From: Synechococcus sp. CS-1325
GTDB lineage: Bacteria; Cyanobacteriota; Cyanobacteriia; PCC-6307; Cyanobiaceae
Length of the DNA stretch: 64,000 nt
Assembly: GCA_025128135.1 (NCBI GenBank)
Contig: JAHLYW010000035.1
Coordinates: forward strand, 38,845 to 102,844
Direction of reading: 5' to 3'
Part shown: one piece after another, positions 17,789-27,725 of the stretch
Layout: each line of letters opens with the position of its first letter
Position numbering within the stretch: the first letter of the stretch is position 1
The notes under the pieces: model-generated
Seen by the model: the letters and a program-made list of their open reading frames with translations, nothing else
Told to the model about the DNA's origin: nothing
Database searches by the model: none
Translations under genes and position numbers: made by a program

Positions 17789-18901
17789 ATGGTGCCTCCG
17801 ATCGCCGCCCCCAGTGCCCCTGGCACGCTGCGTGAGTCAGGGGCAACCAGCACTGCTGATGGGTCACCGTCCTTCAAGGATCCTGTCAAGGACACGATCC
17901 TGACCCCTCGCTTCTACACGACCGACTTCGACGCCATGGCGGCGATGGACCTCCGTCCCAATGAGGTGGAACTGGAGGCGATCTGCGAGGAGTTCCGCAA
18001 GGATTACAACCGCCATCACTTTGTCCGCAATGAGGAGTTTGTCGGTGCCGCCGACAAGCTTGATCCGGACACCCGCAAGGTGTTCGTTGAGTTCCTGGAG
18101 CAGAGCTGCACCTCCGAGTTCTCCGGATTCCTGCTCTACAAGGAACTGAGCCGCCGCATCAAAACCAAGAATCCATTGCTGGCCGAATGCTTCGCCCATA
18201 TGGCCAGGGATGAGGCCCGCCATGCCGGTTTCCTCAACAAGTCAATGGGTGATTTCGGTCTGCAGCTCGATCTTGGCTTCCTGACTGCCAACAAAGCGTA
18301 CACATTCTTTCAGCCGAAATTCATTTTCTACGCCACCTATCTCTCTGAGAAGATTGGTTACTGGCGTTACATTGCCATTTATCGCCATCTTCAGCAACAC
18401 CCGGAAAGCAAGATCTTCCCGATCTTCAATTTTTTCGAAAATTGGTGTCAGGACGAAAATCGCCATGGCGATTTCTTTGACGCTCTGATGAAGGCTCAGC
18501 CAAGCACGGTGCGGGGCTTTCAGGCACGGCTCTGGTGCCGGTTCTTCCTGCTTGCTGTCTTCGCCACCATGTACGTGCGTGATGTGGCTCGCAAGGAGTT
18601 CTACGAAGCCCTCGGCCTTGATGCTCGCGAGTACGACAAGCTGGTGATCGCCAAGACGAATGAAACCTCTGCCAGGGTGTTCCCTGTGGTGCTGAACGTG
18701 GAGCATCCCAAGTTCTATACCCGCCTGGAGCGAATCGTCACCAACAACAATGCGCTCAACGCAGCGGATCAATCCAGTTCGATTCAAGTGATCAAAGCGA
18801 TCCGCAAACTTCCCTTCTGGTTGGGCAATGGCCTGGAGATGGCCAAGCTGTTCCTGATGGCACCGATCCGCAGCGAGAACTTTCAGCCGGCCGTGCGCTG
18901 A
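17789..18901 (+). CDS. acsF: Mg-protoporphyrin IX monomethyl ester (oxidative) cyclase, AcsF
   Basis: The 370-residue di-iron enzyme forms the fifth ring of chlorophyll, converting Mg-protoporphyrin IX monomethyl ester to divinyl protochlorophyllide with oxygen. Conserved parts visible are [19 protein letters not shown] (about 35-53), and the di-iron ligand helices [14 protein letters not shown] (about 107-120), [12 protein letters not shown] (about 141-152) and [15 protein letters not shown], which supply the E-x-x-H pairs. ATG at 17789 (MVPPIAAPS) gives the usual length and N-terminal style; an in-frame ATG at 17759 would add ten residues. The stop codon lies within the stem of a likely terminator, so this ends a transcript. 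Confidence 0.95.
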   Translation: MVPPIAAPSAPGTLRESGATSTADGSPSFKDPVKDTILTPRFYTTDFDAMAAMDLRPNEVELEAICEEFRKDYNRHHFVRNEEFVGAADKLDPDTRKVFVEFLEQSCTSEFSGFLLYKELSRRIKTKNPLLAECFAHMARDEARHAGFLNKSMGDFGLQLDLGFLTANKAYTFFQPKFIFYATYLSEKIGYWRYIAIYRHLQQHPESKIFPIFNFFENWCQDENRHGDFFDALMKAQPSTVRGFQARLWCRFFLLAVFATMYVRDVARKEFYEALGLDAREYDKLVIAKTNETSARVFPVVLNVEHPKFYTRLERIVTNNNALNAADQSSSIQVIKAIRKLPFWLGNGLEMAKLFLMAPIRSENFQPAVR

Positions 18902-18925
18902 AGCTGAGTTCAGCGTCCATTTTTT
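18896..18925 (+). terminator. Probable intrinsic terminator overlapping the acsF stop codon
   Basis: CGCTGAA (18896-18902) and TTCAGCG (18909-18915) make a perfect 7-bp stem with loop GCTGAG, followed by TCCA and six T residues. The acsF TGA (18899-18901) is part of the left arm. The next gene, tldD, starts 30 bases later and would then need its own promoter or read-through. Confidence 0.75.
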
Positions 18926-18954
18926 CTGCCATTCCTTTCTCTCTGTCGCCAGCT

Positions 18955-20391
18955 TTGGTCGCTTCCCTGCCGCTTTCCCTTGTCCAGATCGAGCCGTTCG
19001 ACCTCAGCTGGCGATCGCGGCTTGAAACGGTGCTGGCTGCGGGCCGTGCTGCCGGAGCCACTCTTGTCGAGGTGTTTCTGGAGAGCACCGACCACATCGG
19101 TCTGCTTGCTGAGCAGGACACCATCACCAATGTGAGCCCCGCTTTCGGGAAAGGGGCAGGCATCCGGGTGTTTCGCGGTGATCAGGATGGTTTCGTCTCC
19201 ACCAACGATCTCAGTGATCGCGGCCTGAACTCCGCTCTGGAGCAAGCACTCGGCATGCTTGGCCTGGAGCTCGGCAGTGCTGGTCACGGTGGCTTCGAGG
19301 GCCTTGGTGATCTCCGGGACTTCGGCACCGCCAAGAACAGCTGGCTCTCCGGCTGTCCCAGCCTGGGGGACGCCACCGGCCGGTTGCTGGAGGGAACGGG
19401 CCTGCTGGAACGCCATGGCAGCCACCTCCAGTCCCGTCGGGGCAGCTATGCCCGCGACTGGCAGGAAGTGATGGTGGCCGCCAGTGACGGCACCTTCGCC
19501 CGGGACATCCGCCTCCATCAGTCGGTCGGGCTGAACGCCCTTGCTGCCGACGGTGAGCATCGGGCCAGCCAGGGCCGGCGTTACGGCAGCACGGACCGAC
19601 CCGACGATCTTCTCCAATGGGATGCGGAAGCGTCGGCCCGTGATCTCTGTGCCAGTGCCGAGGCGATGCTGCGAGCCGACTACGTCGAGGCGGGCAGTTA
19701 CCCGGTGGTGCTCGCCAACCGCTTCGGTGGTGTGATCTTCCATGAGGCCTGCGGCCATCTGCTTGAAACCACCCAGCTCGAGAGGGGCACCACTCCATTC
19801 GCCGACCAGGTGGGCTGCCCGATCGCCCATCCGGCGGTCACCGCCGTCGACGAGGGGCTCAGCACCGGTGCCTTCGGCAGCCTTTCGATGGACGACGAGG
19901 GCATGGAGCCTCAGCGCACGGTGTTGATCGAGAACGGCGTGCTCAAGCGCTTCCTCTCCGATCGGGCCGGAGAGCTGCGCACCGGCCATGCCCGCACCGG
20001 CAGTGGTCGCCGTCAGAGCCATGCCTTCGCAGCCGCCAGCCGCATGCGCAACACCTTCATCGCCGCTGGTCCCCACAGCCCTGCCGATCTGATCGGTTCG
20101 GTGGAGCGTGGGCTCTATTGCAAGTCAATGGGTGGCGGCAGCGTCGGCCCCACCGGCCAGTTCAACTTCGCCGTGGAGGAGGGTTACCTGATCGAGAACG
20201 GCCTGCTCGGCAAGCCGGTGAAGGGCGCCACCCTGATCGGTGAGGCCAAGGACGTGCTTCCCCGCATCTCGATGTGTGCGAATGACCTGGAACTGGCGGC
20301 CGGTTTCTGCGGCTCGGTGAGCGGCAGCATCTTCGTGACGGTGGGCCAGCCCCACATCAAGGTGGATTCGATCACTGTGGGGGGGCGATGA
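18955..20391 (+). CDS. tldD: TldD-type zinc metalloprotease subunit
   Basis: A 478-residue member of the TldD/PmbA family. TldD and TldE (PmbA) form a heterodimeric peptidase; TldD carries the zinc site, seen here as HEACGH (H263, an HExxxH motif) in [17 protein letters not shown]. The N-terminal half has the family [20 protein letters not shown] region and the C-terminus ends in the strand-rich [19 protein letters not shown]. In E. coli the pair matures microcin B17 and degrades CcdA; the cyanobacterial substrate is unknown. The only reasonable start is TTG at 18955. Its last codons overlap the pmbA start (ATGA at 20388). Confidence 0.93.
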   Translation: MVASLPLSLVQIEPFDLSWRSRLETVLAAGRAAGATLVEVFLESTDHIGLLAEQDTITNVSPAFGKGAGIRVFRGDQDGFVSTNDLSDRGLNSALEQALGMLGLELGSAGHGGFEGLGDLRDFGTAKNSWLSGCPSLGDATGRLLEGTGLLERHGSHLQSRRGSYARDWQEVMVAASDGTFARDIRLHQSVGLNALAADGEHRASQGRRYGSTDRPDDLLQWDAEASARDLCASAEAMLRADYVEAGSYPVVLANRFGGVIFHEACGHLLETTQLERGTTPFADQVGCPIAHPAVTAVDEGLSTGAFGSLSMDDEGMEPQRTVLIENGVLKRFLSDRAGELRTGHARTGSGRRQSHAFAAASRMRNTFIAAGPHSPADLIGSVERGLYCKSMGGGSVGPTGQFNFAVEEGYLIENGLLGKPVKGATLIGEAKDVLPRISMCANDLELAAGFCGSVSGSIFVTVGQPHIKVDSITVGGR

Positions 20392-21764
20392 CCAGCTCCA
20401 CCGCTTCCGTGGCGGTCCTGGACGCCAGCCGCCTGGGCCATCAGCTTGAGCAGCTTGCTGCAGGTCTGGGGATCGAGCGCTGGGACCTGGGGGCCGCCTG
20501 CAGCACCGACACCTCAGTGCAGGTGGATCGGGGCGAGGCCAAGCAGCTCAAAGGCGCTCAGCGCAGCTCGATCACGGTGCGGGTCTGGAACGGCGACGGC
20601 CTGGTCGGCATCACCAGCACCTCCGATCTTTCGCCGGCAGGGCTGGCCAGGGCCCTTGGCATCGCCCACGAAGCCAGTGCCTATGGCAACGCCGATGAAA
20701 CCCCCTCGTTCTCGCCGCTGGCCACCGCAGCTCTGCAACCGCTCGATCAGCCACTGCTGGAGCCGGTCGGTATTCTCAGCCTGCTGGACACCCTCAAGGA
20801 GGCGGAGCGGGTCCTGCTCAGCCGCCACGAGGCGATCAGCACGGTTCCCTACAACGGCCTGGCCCAGCGTTCCAGCGACAGGATCTATCTGAACAGTGCC
20901 GGGGCCTGCCGGCAGCAGCGGCTCAGCACCGCCAGTGTCTACCTCTATGCCAGGGCCGAGCAGGCTGGCCGCAAACCGCGCAGCAGCGGCGCCGTGCGGC
21001 TTGCCTATGGCGCCAGTCAGCTCGATCTGGCCGGCTGCATCGAGGAGGCCGCCGAGCGGACCATCTCCCACCTCGATTACGCCCCGATCGATACCGGGTA
21101 TTACACCTGCGTGTTCAGCCCCGAGGCGTTCCTCGATCTGATCGGAGCGTTCAGCAGCCTGTTCAATGCGCGAGCCGTGCTCGATGGGGTGAGCCTGAGC
21201 AATCGCGAGTCGCTGGGCGAACAGCTGGCGGTTCCGTTCCTCTCGATCCACGACAACGGCCTCCATCCCGGCAACATCGGTGCCTCCGCCTTCGATGGTG
21301 AAGGCACCCCGGTTCAGCGGCTCGCCCTGGTGGATGGCGGCGTCCTCCGCCAGTTCATCCATTCGGAGGCGACGGCCCGGGCCTTTGGCGTCGCTCCGAC
21401 CGGCCATGCCGGCCTGGGCGCCAAGGTGTCGGTCGGGGCCAACTGGCTTGAGATCGGACCTGGCAGCAGCAGTGGCGGCAGCAGCGGCCTGGATCGGCAC
21501 AAGGCTGATGGGGTGGTCTGGATCGATTCACTCTCCGCCCTGCATGCCGGTGTCAAGCCCAGCCAGGGCTCGTTCTCCCTGCCTTTCGATGGGTGGCTGA
21601 TCCAGGGCGGCGAACCCCGCTCGATCGAAGCCGCCACCGTGGCTGGTGACATCCGTACGGTGCTGAACAGCCTGCTCGGTTTCGAGGGCCCCGGCAAGAT
21701 CACCCCCGATGGGCTCTGCCCCCATGTGTGGGTGGAGGGCCTGTCGATCACCGGCGACGCCTGA
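20388..21764 (+). CDS. pmbA: PmbA/TldE-type subunit of the TldD protease
   Basis: A 458-residue partner of the preceding tldD, overlapping it by four bases, which suggests coupled translation and 1:1 assembly. It shows the family fold ([22 protein letters not shown] near residue 60, [19 protein letters not shown] in the C-terminal part, then [24 protein letters not shown]) but has no HExxxH, as expected for the non-metal-binding TldE subunit. A Ser/Gly-rich loop (SSSGGSSG, about 365) interrupts the C-terminal domain. Confidence 0.92.
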   Translation: MTSSTASVAVLDASRLGHQLEQLAAGLGIERWDLGAACSTDTSVQVDRGEAKQLKGAQRSSITVRVWNGDGLVGITSTSDLSPAGLARALGIAHEASAYGNADETPSFSPLATAALQPLDQPLLEPVGILSLLDTLKEAERVLLSRHEAISTVPYNGLAQRSSDRIYLNSAGACRQQRLSTASVYLYARAEQAGRKPRSSGAVRLAYGASQLDLAGCIEEAAERTISHLDYAPIDTGYYTCVFSPEAFLDLIGAFSSLFNARAVLDGVSLSNRESLGEQLAVPFLSIHDNGLHPGNIGASAFDGEGTPVQRLALVDGGVLRQFIHSEATARAFGVAPTGHAGLGAKVSVGANWLEIGPGSSSGGSSGLDRHKADGVVWIDSLSALHAGVKPSQGSFSLPFDGWLIQGGEPRSIEAATVAGDIRTVLNSLLGFEGPGKITPDGLCPHVWVEGLSITGDA

Positions 21765-21786
21765 GCCACCCGGACGGTTGTTGCCG

Positions 21787-22875
21787 ATGAAGATCCTCTT
21801 CTGGGGGACACCCGCCTATGCCGTCCCCAGCCTTGAGGCTCTGGTGGCTGCAGGCCACCAGCTGGTGGGGGTGGTGACCCAGCCGGACCGGCGCCGGGGC
21901 CGGGGCAGCGCCCTGGTGCCATCTCCGGTGAAGGAACGGGCCATGGCGCTTGGGCTCTCGGTGGTCACCCCCCAGCGCATCCGCCGCGAACCGGATCTTC
22001 AGGACCTCCTTGCCACCTGGGGGGCGGATCTGTCGGTGGTGGTGGCCTTCGGCCAGATCCTGCCCCCGGCGGTGCTGGCCCAACCGCCCCTGGGCTGCTG
22101 GAACGGCCATGCTTCCCTTCTGCCCCGCTGGCGCGGAGCAGCCCCGATCCAATGGAGCCTGATCGATGGCGATTCACAGACTGGCGTGGGGATCATGGCG
22201 ATGGAGGCGGGTCTCGATACGGGCCCTGTCCTGCTGGAACGGCGGCTGACGATCGGCCTGCTGGAGAACGCCCGGCAGTTGACGGGACGGCTCAGCCAGC
22301 TCACCGCCGAGCTGCTGGTGGAGGCCATGCCGTTGATCGAACGTGCTGGCCCAGGGCCTGAGCAGGAGCGGCTGCGTCGCCTGGGGGTGTGGCATCAGCC
22401 CGAGACGACTCCCCACTACGCCCGATTGCTGAGCAAGCAGGACTTCGAGATCGACTGGAGTGCCCAGGCCCTGCCGCTCCACCGCCGGGTGATGGGGCTT
22501 TTCCCCGGGGCCTGGTGCCGCTGGCAGGGCCAGCGGCTGAAACTGCTCGCCACCGAACCACTGGTGGCCAGGCTGGGAGAGCAACTCAGCGCTCCGGCGG
22601 CGAAGCTGGCCCAGGCCTGGAGCGTGCGGGCTCCTGGAACACCCTGCTCCGCTCATTCCGGCCCGGCTGAACCGGGGACCATCCTGGAGATCGTGCCTGA
22701 ACTGGGGCTTGTGGTGGCCACCGGTGGCTGCCCGCTCCTGATCTGTGAAGCTCAGCTGGAGGGGAAGAGTGCCTCGAAGCGGCAGGGGCTGATCCAGCAG
22801 CTGGGTGCCTCAGTGGGCGACCGTTTCGGCGGTGGGCAGCCCGGGCCGGCGCGGCAGGAATCCCATACCGACTGA
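21787..22875 (+). CDS. fmt: Methionyl-tRNA formyltransferase
   Basis: The 362-residue enzyme formylates initiator Met-tRNA using 10-formyl-tetrahydrofolate. The catalytic triad region is clear: NGHASLLPRWRGAAPIQ with N106 and H108, and MEAGLDTGPVLLERR (Asp near 142). The C-terminal OB-like domain (FPGAWCRWQGQRLKLLATEP...) is present, and the protein runs about 45 residues longer than the common length of 315, with an insertion near SVRAPGTPCSAHSGPAEPG and a 25-residue tail. It follows pmbA by 22 bases and ends three bases from the convergent helicase gene. Confidence 0.95.
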   Translation: MKILFWGTPAYAVPSLEALVAAGHQLVGVVTQPDRRRGRGSALVPSPVKERAMALGLSVVTPQRIRREPDLQDLLATWGADLSVVVAFGQILPPAVLAQPPLGCWNGHASLLPRWRGAAPIQWSLIDGDSQTGVGIMAMEAGLDTGPVLLERRLTIGLLENARQLTGRLSQLTAELLVEAMPLIERAGPGPEQERLRRLGVWHQPETTPHYARLLSKQDFEIDWSAQALPLHRRVMGLFPGAWCRWQGQRLKLLATEPLVARLGEQLSAPAAKLAQAWSVRAPGTPCSAHSGPAEPGTILEIVPELGLVVATGGCPLLICEAQLEGKSASKRQGLIQQLGASVGDRFGGGQPGPARQESHTD

Positions 22876-22878
22876 GCC

Positions 22879-25719
22879 TCAGCCTGGGGGGATCGGCTCA
22901 GCGGCCGGGAGGTTGCCTGGTGCACCTGCGCTGGCCAGCACATCCTGAAGCTCGCAGACCGGGAAACGGTTGATCGCCTTGAGCGCCTGGCGGGCTGTGG
23001 CCCTGAGCCGCTCACTGATCGCCTCGGCGTAGGGCACCTGGGCGAGCAGATCCACGGTGCGGCGCAGGATCCGCACCACATCCCCCTCATCCAGGGAGGT
23101 GTTGGCAATCAGGTCACTCCAGCTGGTTCCCCTGGCCCAGGCATGGACCAGCCCCATCAGCTCCGGCTCCCACCAGGCCGGCACCACCACGCCGGCGCTT
23201 TCCTGCTGCCGCAGCAGTTCCCGCCTCAGGCCGCCGAGATCATGCAGGGCCTCCTCGGCCTTGGCAGGTGCTGGAAAACCGCTCCAGAGATCCGGACGGT
23301 TCACCTCGGTGCTGATCGCCTCGAACACGGCCGCCAGTTCGGCTGGGTTGAGCTCATCGAGGTGGCCGCTCATCAACGCCAGGCCCAGCCAGAGCTCGTT
23401 GTCGCCGCGCAGGGCCGCCACGGTGCGCCCCACTTCGGTGGGCACAAGGCCGTCGGCTCCATCAAGGGACCCGAAGAAGCGGAGGATCTCGATCAGCGAG
23501 AGAAATGTGTCCCAGTGACGGTTGGAGCGGTGATGCAGCAGCCGTTGGCGCTCTTCGATCTCAAGATCGAGCTCCTCCATGCGTCGCCGTTGCTTCTTGA
23601 GCTGGCGGCGGTCACCCCAGCGATGGGCTGGATGCAGCTCCAGCTCCTCTTCCAGCGCCCGTACGTGTTCGGCCTGGCCTCTCACTTCGCCGGCCAGGTC
23701 GTACTGGGGCGTGACCATGTCATGGCGGCTGGCCATCGAGCCCACCGCCAGGGCCAGGCCGCCACTGAGCTGATCGCCGTGACGCAGTTCGCCGGCGTGG
23801 CGCAGCTCGGGCACCTGGAGCTGAGCCACCTGCAGACAGCTCAGCTCGGCGTGCAGGCTCACCACCCCGTGGCAGGGCACCAGGATCCAGACGTTGTCAT
23901 CGGTGAGGCAGAGCAGCAGCGGAAACTGGCCGGAGCCGGGGAGTTTGGCCACGATCACCGCCGGGGTGACCCGCCCCTTCAGCTGGGGTGCCTTGAGGCT
24001 CACAAGCGTGCCTTCACTGGCGAACTGCAGGGCGAGGGTGAGTTCATGGGCCAGGGTTTCCTCGGCCTGTTGCTGGAGGATCCGCAGCAGCCGCCGCTCT
24101 TCCCGCAAGCGCTCGCGCTGGTTCTCGTAGACCTCGAAGTCGTCCCAGGGAACATCGGCCGCCGGTCCGCTCAGGGAGTCGAGCTGCTGACGCAGCTCGG
24201 TGATCCTGGCTTCGTCGTCGAGCAGATCAAGGGTGGCCAGGTACCGCCCGAAGCTCCGCTCCACCAGTTGCTTGGCCTTGGCCAGCTCATAGCGCTGCAG
24301 CAGATTCAGCACCATGCCGTAGCTGGGGGTGAACTGGCTCACCAGCGGATCGGCGGGGCTGGTGGCCAGTTGCCCCGCCTCGCGCACCCCCTCGAAACGG
24401 CTCTGCACCGTGACCACATAGCCCTGCACATCCAGCCCGCGCCGACCGGCCCGGCCCGCCATCTGCAGGAACTCGCTGCCCATCAGCGGCCGGTGGCCCC
24501 GCTCGGTCCGCTTGGAGAGGGCCGAGATCACCGTGGTGCGCGCCGGCATGTTGATGCCCGCCGCCAGGGTTTCTGTGGCGAAGACCACCTTCACCAGGCC
24601 CTGCTGGAACAGTTCCTCGATCAATTCCTTCCAGGCCGGCAGCACGCCGGCGTGGTGGGCGGCGATGCCGCGCAACAGGGCCTCCGCATGGCCTCCGTCG
24701 CGCACGGCCTCCGGCGTGGTCGCCACGAAGGCATCCAGCCTGGAGCGGATCACGGCCTGCTCCTGTTCGTTCACCAGGCAGATGCGACCGAGGTCGCGCA
24801 CCGCCTTGTCACAGGCCCGGCGGCTGAAGATGAAATAGATGGCCGGCAGCATGTCGCGCTCGGCCAGCTGCGCCACCACGAATGGCAGGGGTGCCGCTTC
24901 GGGCTGGGGCGGTTTGGGGCTCTTGCCTTTGCGACGGTCGCCCTTCGGGGCCCGCCACACCTTGCAGTTGGGATGCAGCCCGGTGCCCTCCTCGTTGAGC
25001 AGGGGGTGGAGACCCTTGGCACTGCAGAAGCTGAAGGCCAGCGGCACCGGACGGTGATCGCTCAGCACCAGGGTGGTGGGCCCGTGAACCCGCTCGATCC
25101 AGTCGGTGAGCTGGCCGGCGTTGGCCACCGTGGCCGAGAGTGCCACCAACTGGACAGGCGGTGGACAGTGGATGATCGATTCCTCCCAGACCGTGCCGCG
25201 CTGGGAGTCGTTCATGTAGTGGCACTCATCAAGCACCACCGCCTCCACATCAGCCAGGGGATCGTCGCCGCGATCCACCTCCGCGTAGAGCATGTTGCGG
25301 AAGATCTCGGTGGTCATCACCACGATCGGGGCGTCCCGGTTGACGCTCAGGTCACCGGTCATCAGGCCGACGTTCTCATTGCCGAACTGCTGGCGGAAAT
25401 CCCGGAGCTTCTGGTTGGAGAGTGCTTTGAGCGGTGTTGTGTAGAACACCTTCTGGCCATGGGCCAGGGCGCGATGGATGGCGTACTCGCCCACCAGGGT
25501 CTTGCCGGAGCCGGTGGGGGCGCTCACCACCACCGAATGCCCCTGGTTGAGCGCGTCGATCGCCTCCAGCTGGAAGGGGTCGAGGGGAAAGGGAAACAGC
25601 TGATCCAGAGCCGGCACTGACGCGTCCACCAGCCGATCGGCAGGGGCCTCGTCGGTGGAGAGCGCTGCGGTCTGGCCCGCAGCCGCGGTGGAATCAGTCT
25701 CAGTGCCGGCAATCAGCAT
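22879..25719 (-). CDS. Ski2/Mtr4-like superfamily II RNA helicase
   Basis: A 946-residue DExH helicase. Motifs in order are APTGSGKT (Walker A, about 65-72), TTPLKALSNQKLRDF (Ia), DECH (II, about 168), SATVAN (III), and MAGRAGRRG (VI, about 416-424). A long C-terminal region with the rRNA-processing arch/DSHCT-like character follows (LSGHLDELNPAELAAVFEAIS and ARQALKAINRFPV). Cyanobacterial and plastid members of this group (the plant relative is ISE2) act in RNA processing; the local role is unknown. A basic insert with Pro/Lys (DRRKGKSPKPPQPE) splits domain 1 and 2 near residue 255. It diverges from bioF with under 40 bases between starts. Confidence 0.9.
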   Translation of the reverse strand: MLIAGTETDSTAAAGQTAALSTDEAPADRLVDASVPALDQLFPFPLDPFQLEAIDALNQGHSVVVSAPTGSGKTLVGEYAIHRALAHGQKVFYTTPLKALSNQKLRDFRQQFGNENVGLMTGDLSVNRDAPIVVMTTEIFRNMLYAEVDRGDDPLADVEAVVLDECHYMNDSQRGTVWEESIIHCPPPVQLVALSATVANAGQLTDWIERVHGPTTLVLSDHRPVPLAFSFCSAKGLHPLLNEEGTGLHPNCKVWRAPKGDRRKGKSPKPPQPEAAPLPFVVAQLAERDMLPAIYFIFSRRACDKAVRDLGRICLVNEQEQAVIRSRLDAFVATTPEAVRDGGHAEALLRGIAAHHAGVLPAWKELIEELFQQGLVKVVFATETLAAGINMPARTTVISALSKRTERGHRPLMGSEFLQMAGRAGRRGLDVQGYVVTVQSRFEGVREAGQLATSPADPLVSQFTPSYGMVLNLLQRYELAKAKQLVERSFGRYLATLDLLDDEARITELRQQLDSLSGPAADVPWDDFEVYENQRERLREERRLLRILQQQAEETLAHELTLALQFASEGTLVSLKAPQLKGRVTPAVIVAKLPGSGQFPLLLCLTDDNVWILVPCHGVVSLHAELSCLQVAQLQVPELRHAGELRHGDQLSGGLALAVGSMASRHDMVTPQYDLAGEVRGQAEHVRALEEELELHPAHRWGDRRQLKKQRRRMEELDLEIEERQRLLHHRSNRHWDTFLSLIEILRFFGSLDGADGLVPTEVGRTVAALRGDNELWLGLALMSGHLDELNPAELAAVFEAISTEVNRPDLWSGFPAPAKAEEALHDLGGLRRELLRQQESAGVVVPAWWEPELMGLVHAWARGTSWSDLIANTSLDEGDVVRILRRTVDLLAQVPYAEAISERLRATARQALKAINRFPVCELQDVLASAGAPGNLPAAEPIPPG

Positions 25720-25755
25720 GCTGGAATCCTATGGGCTGCGTGCCGGTTGGGCAGA

Positions 25756-27024
25756 GTGAAGGGTGTGAAGGCCACCGAAACGGGTCCGTCCGCAGTGGGG
25801 CCGACCGTGGCGGCCGGCTCCACCGCGACCGACTGGGTGGATCAGGATCCCCTCGCCCCCCTCAGCCAGGCCCTTGCCCGGCTTCCAGCCGTGCGGCGGC
25901 GTGAGCTGCGCAGCTTCAGTCCTGGCGGCTCCGGCCTGCTCAGGCCTGTGGATCCGCCCGGTGCTGATCTGCTGCTGGATATGGCCAGCAATGACTACCT
26001 CGGCCTCAGCCACCACTTCCAGCTGCGCGAAGCGGCCCAGGCGGCGATCGATGCCGTCGGGGTGGGGGCTGGCGCCTCGCCTCTGATCACCGGCAGCCGC
26101 CCGGTCCATGCCGCCCTGGAGGAGCGGTTGGCGGCCTGGCTGGGCCGGCAGCGGGTGCTGCTCTTCCCAAGCGGTTTTCAGGCCAATCTGGCGGCGGTGC
26201 TTGCCCTGGCCGATCGCCACAGCCTGGTGCTGGCTGATCGCCTGATTCATCACTCCCTGCTGGCTGGTGTGAGTGCCAGTGGAGCCACCCTGCAACGGTT
26301 CCGCCACAACGATTGCGCCGACCTGCAGCGACGGCTGCAGATCCAGCGCCAGGCGCAACCGCGCCGCCGCCTGCTGGTGCTCACCGAAAGTCTGTTCAGC
26401 ATGGAGGGCACAAGCCCCGATCTCCCCGCCATCTCCTCCCTGTGTCGGGCCTACGGGGCTCTGTTGCTGGTGGATGAAGCCCATGCCCTCGGGGTGCTGG
26501 GGGCCGGTGGGCGGGGCCTGGCCCATGGCCTGGAGGGGATCAGCCTGATCAGTGGCACCTTCGGCAAGGCCTTCGGCAGTGGCGGCGCCTTCCTGGCCGG
26601 CAGTGGGGTCGTCGGTGAGTGGTTGTTGCAGAGTTCCGGCGCCTTTCGCTACTCCACGGCCCTGGCCCCGCCCCTGGCCGCCGCCGCCCTGGCCGCCCTT
26701 GAGCTGCTGGAGGCGCAGCCCGGCATGGGGCTGGAGCTTCTCTCGAGGGCGTCGCGCTGGCGTGATGCGCTGGAGCTGGCCGGCTGGAGCCGGCCAGCCG
26801 GGCAGGGCCCGATCCTCCCGCTGGTGGTCGGTGACGATGCCGCCGCCCTCGCCCTCCAGGAGCGGCTGGAGGGCAGTGGTCTGCTCAGCGTGGCGATCCG
26901 CCCCCCCACCGTTCCCACCGGGCGTGCCTGCCTGCGGCTGGTGCTGCGTCGCAGCCTGCCGCCGGGAAGCCTGGAGCGCCTCCTGCTCGCCCTCGGCCCT
27001 CCCCCCAGCGGGACCACGCCATGA
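25756..27024 (+). CDS. bioF: 8-amino-7-oxononanoate synthase BioF
   Basis: First gene of the biotin operon; PLP enzyme joining pimeloyl-ACP and alanine. About 422 residues. Clear motifs are MASNDYLGLSHH (substrate end), LLVDEAHALGVLG with the PLP-ring Asp, and SGTFGKAFGSGGAF with the Schiff-base lysine (K271 from this start). Start is uncertain: TTG 25747, GTG 25756 and GTG 25765 are all in frame within 37-46 bases of the divergent helicase start, so the promoter must overlap coding sequence. The first 30 residues are not conserved in character. The stop overlaps the next start by four bases (ATGA, 27021-27024). Confidence 0.93.
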   Translation: MKGVKATETGPSAVGPTVAAGSTATDWVDQDPLAPLSQALARLPAVRRRELRSFSPGGSGLLRPVDPPGADLLLDMASNDYLGLSHHFQLREAAQAAIDAVGVGAGASPLITGSRPVHAALEERLAAWLGRQRVLLFPSGFQANLAAVLALADRHSLVLADRLIHHSLLAGVSASGATLQRFRHNDCADLQRRLQIQRQAQPRRRLLVLTESLFSMEGTSPDLPAISSLCRAYGALLLVDEAHALGVLGAGGRGLAHGLEGISLISGTFGKAFGSGGAFLAGSGVVGEWLLQSSGAFRYSTALAPPLAAAALAALELLEAQPGMGLELLSRASRWRDALELAGWSRPAGQGPILPLVVGDDAAALALQERLEGSGLLSVAIRPPTVPTGRACLRLVLRRSLPPGSLERLLLALGPPPSGTTP

Positions 27025-27725
27025 CCACCCCCACTGCGTTCGGCCAGCAGCTGATCGCCATGCATGGCTGGGGTGGGGACAGCCGGGCCTGGCTGCCCTG
27101 GCGGGATGCCGCCCAGCGGCGTGGCTGGAACTGGCAGAGCGGCGAGCGGGGCTACGGGCCCCTGCCACCGTTTGAGCCCAGCTGGCCAGAGGGCCGGGGT
27201 CCACGTTCGGTGCTGGTTCACTCGCTCGGCCTGCACCTGTTGCCGAGGGCCGTGCTGGAGCAGGCCGATGCGGTGGTGCTGCTGGCCAGCTTCGGCCGCT
27301 TCGTCCCGCCAGGTGAGGCCGGCCGAGCCTGGCGGGCTGCTCTGCGGGTGATGCAATCCAGGATCGCCTCCGGTGCTGGCGAACGTGTGCTTCAGGATTT
27401 TCTGGCCGCTGCCGCCGCCCCGGATCCAGTTGCCCTGCTGCCGGCAGGGCCCGGCCATGAGCCGTTGGCAGCCTGTTCGCTGGAGCGGCTACGCCACGAT
27501 CTGCTGCTGCTGGGTCGGACGAGCGGGCTGCCGGCGGGCTTTCCAGCCAGGGCGAGGTTGTTGATCATCGAGGCTGGAGCGGATGGGATCGTGGCGCCGA
27601 ACGCCCGCCAGCAGCTGTGTCTTGCTCTGCCGAAGGCCGAGCGCTGGTTGATCGAGGCGGCGGGCCACAGCCTGCTGGGCGCCAATCTGGTGGAGCCGGT
27701 GCTGGATTGGCTGGAGACCGAGTGA
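27021..27725 (+). CDS. bioK: BioK-like alpha/beta hydrolase (pimeloyl-ACP methyl ester esterase)
   Basis: A 234-residue alpha/beta hydrolase placed between bioF and bioC with 4-base and 3-base overlaps. It should cleave the methyl ester of pimeloyl-ACP methyl ester, the step that in E. coli is done by BioH. The likely triad is S68 in VHSLG, D188 in GADG and H216 in AAGHSLLG; HGWGGD (15-20) forms the oxyanion region. The nucleophile elbow lacks the usual first glycine (V-H-S-L-G). BioK is the non-orthologous esterase described from marine Synechococcus/Prochlorococcus, and the gene position fits that name; BioG- or BioH-type would be alternatives, and activity is inferred from the operon. Confidence 0.8.
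   Translation: MTTPTAFGQQLIAMHGWGGDSRAWLPWRDAAQRRGWNWQSGERGYGPLPPFEPSWPEGRGPRSVLVHSLGLHLLPRAVLEQADAVVLLASFGRFVPPGEAGRAWRAALRVMQSRIASGAGERVLQDFLAAAAAPDPVALLPAGPGHEPLAACSLERLRHDLLLLGRTSGLPAGFPARARLLIIEAGADGIVAPNARQQLCLALPKAERWLIEAAGHSLLGANLVEPVLDWLETE

Noticed and set aside
23143-25620. 825-codon open frame antisense to the Ski2-like helicase
   Set aside because: The helicase frame has all motifs; the antisense product is His/Gln/Gly-rich, typical of a shadow of GC-rich coding sequence.
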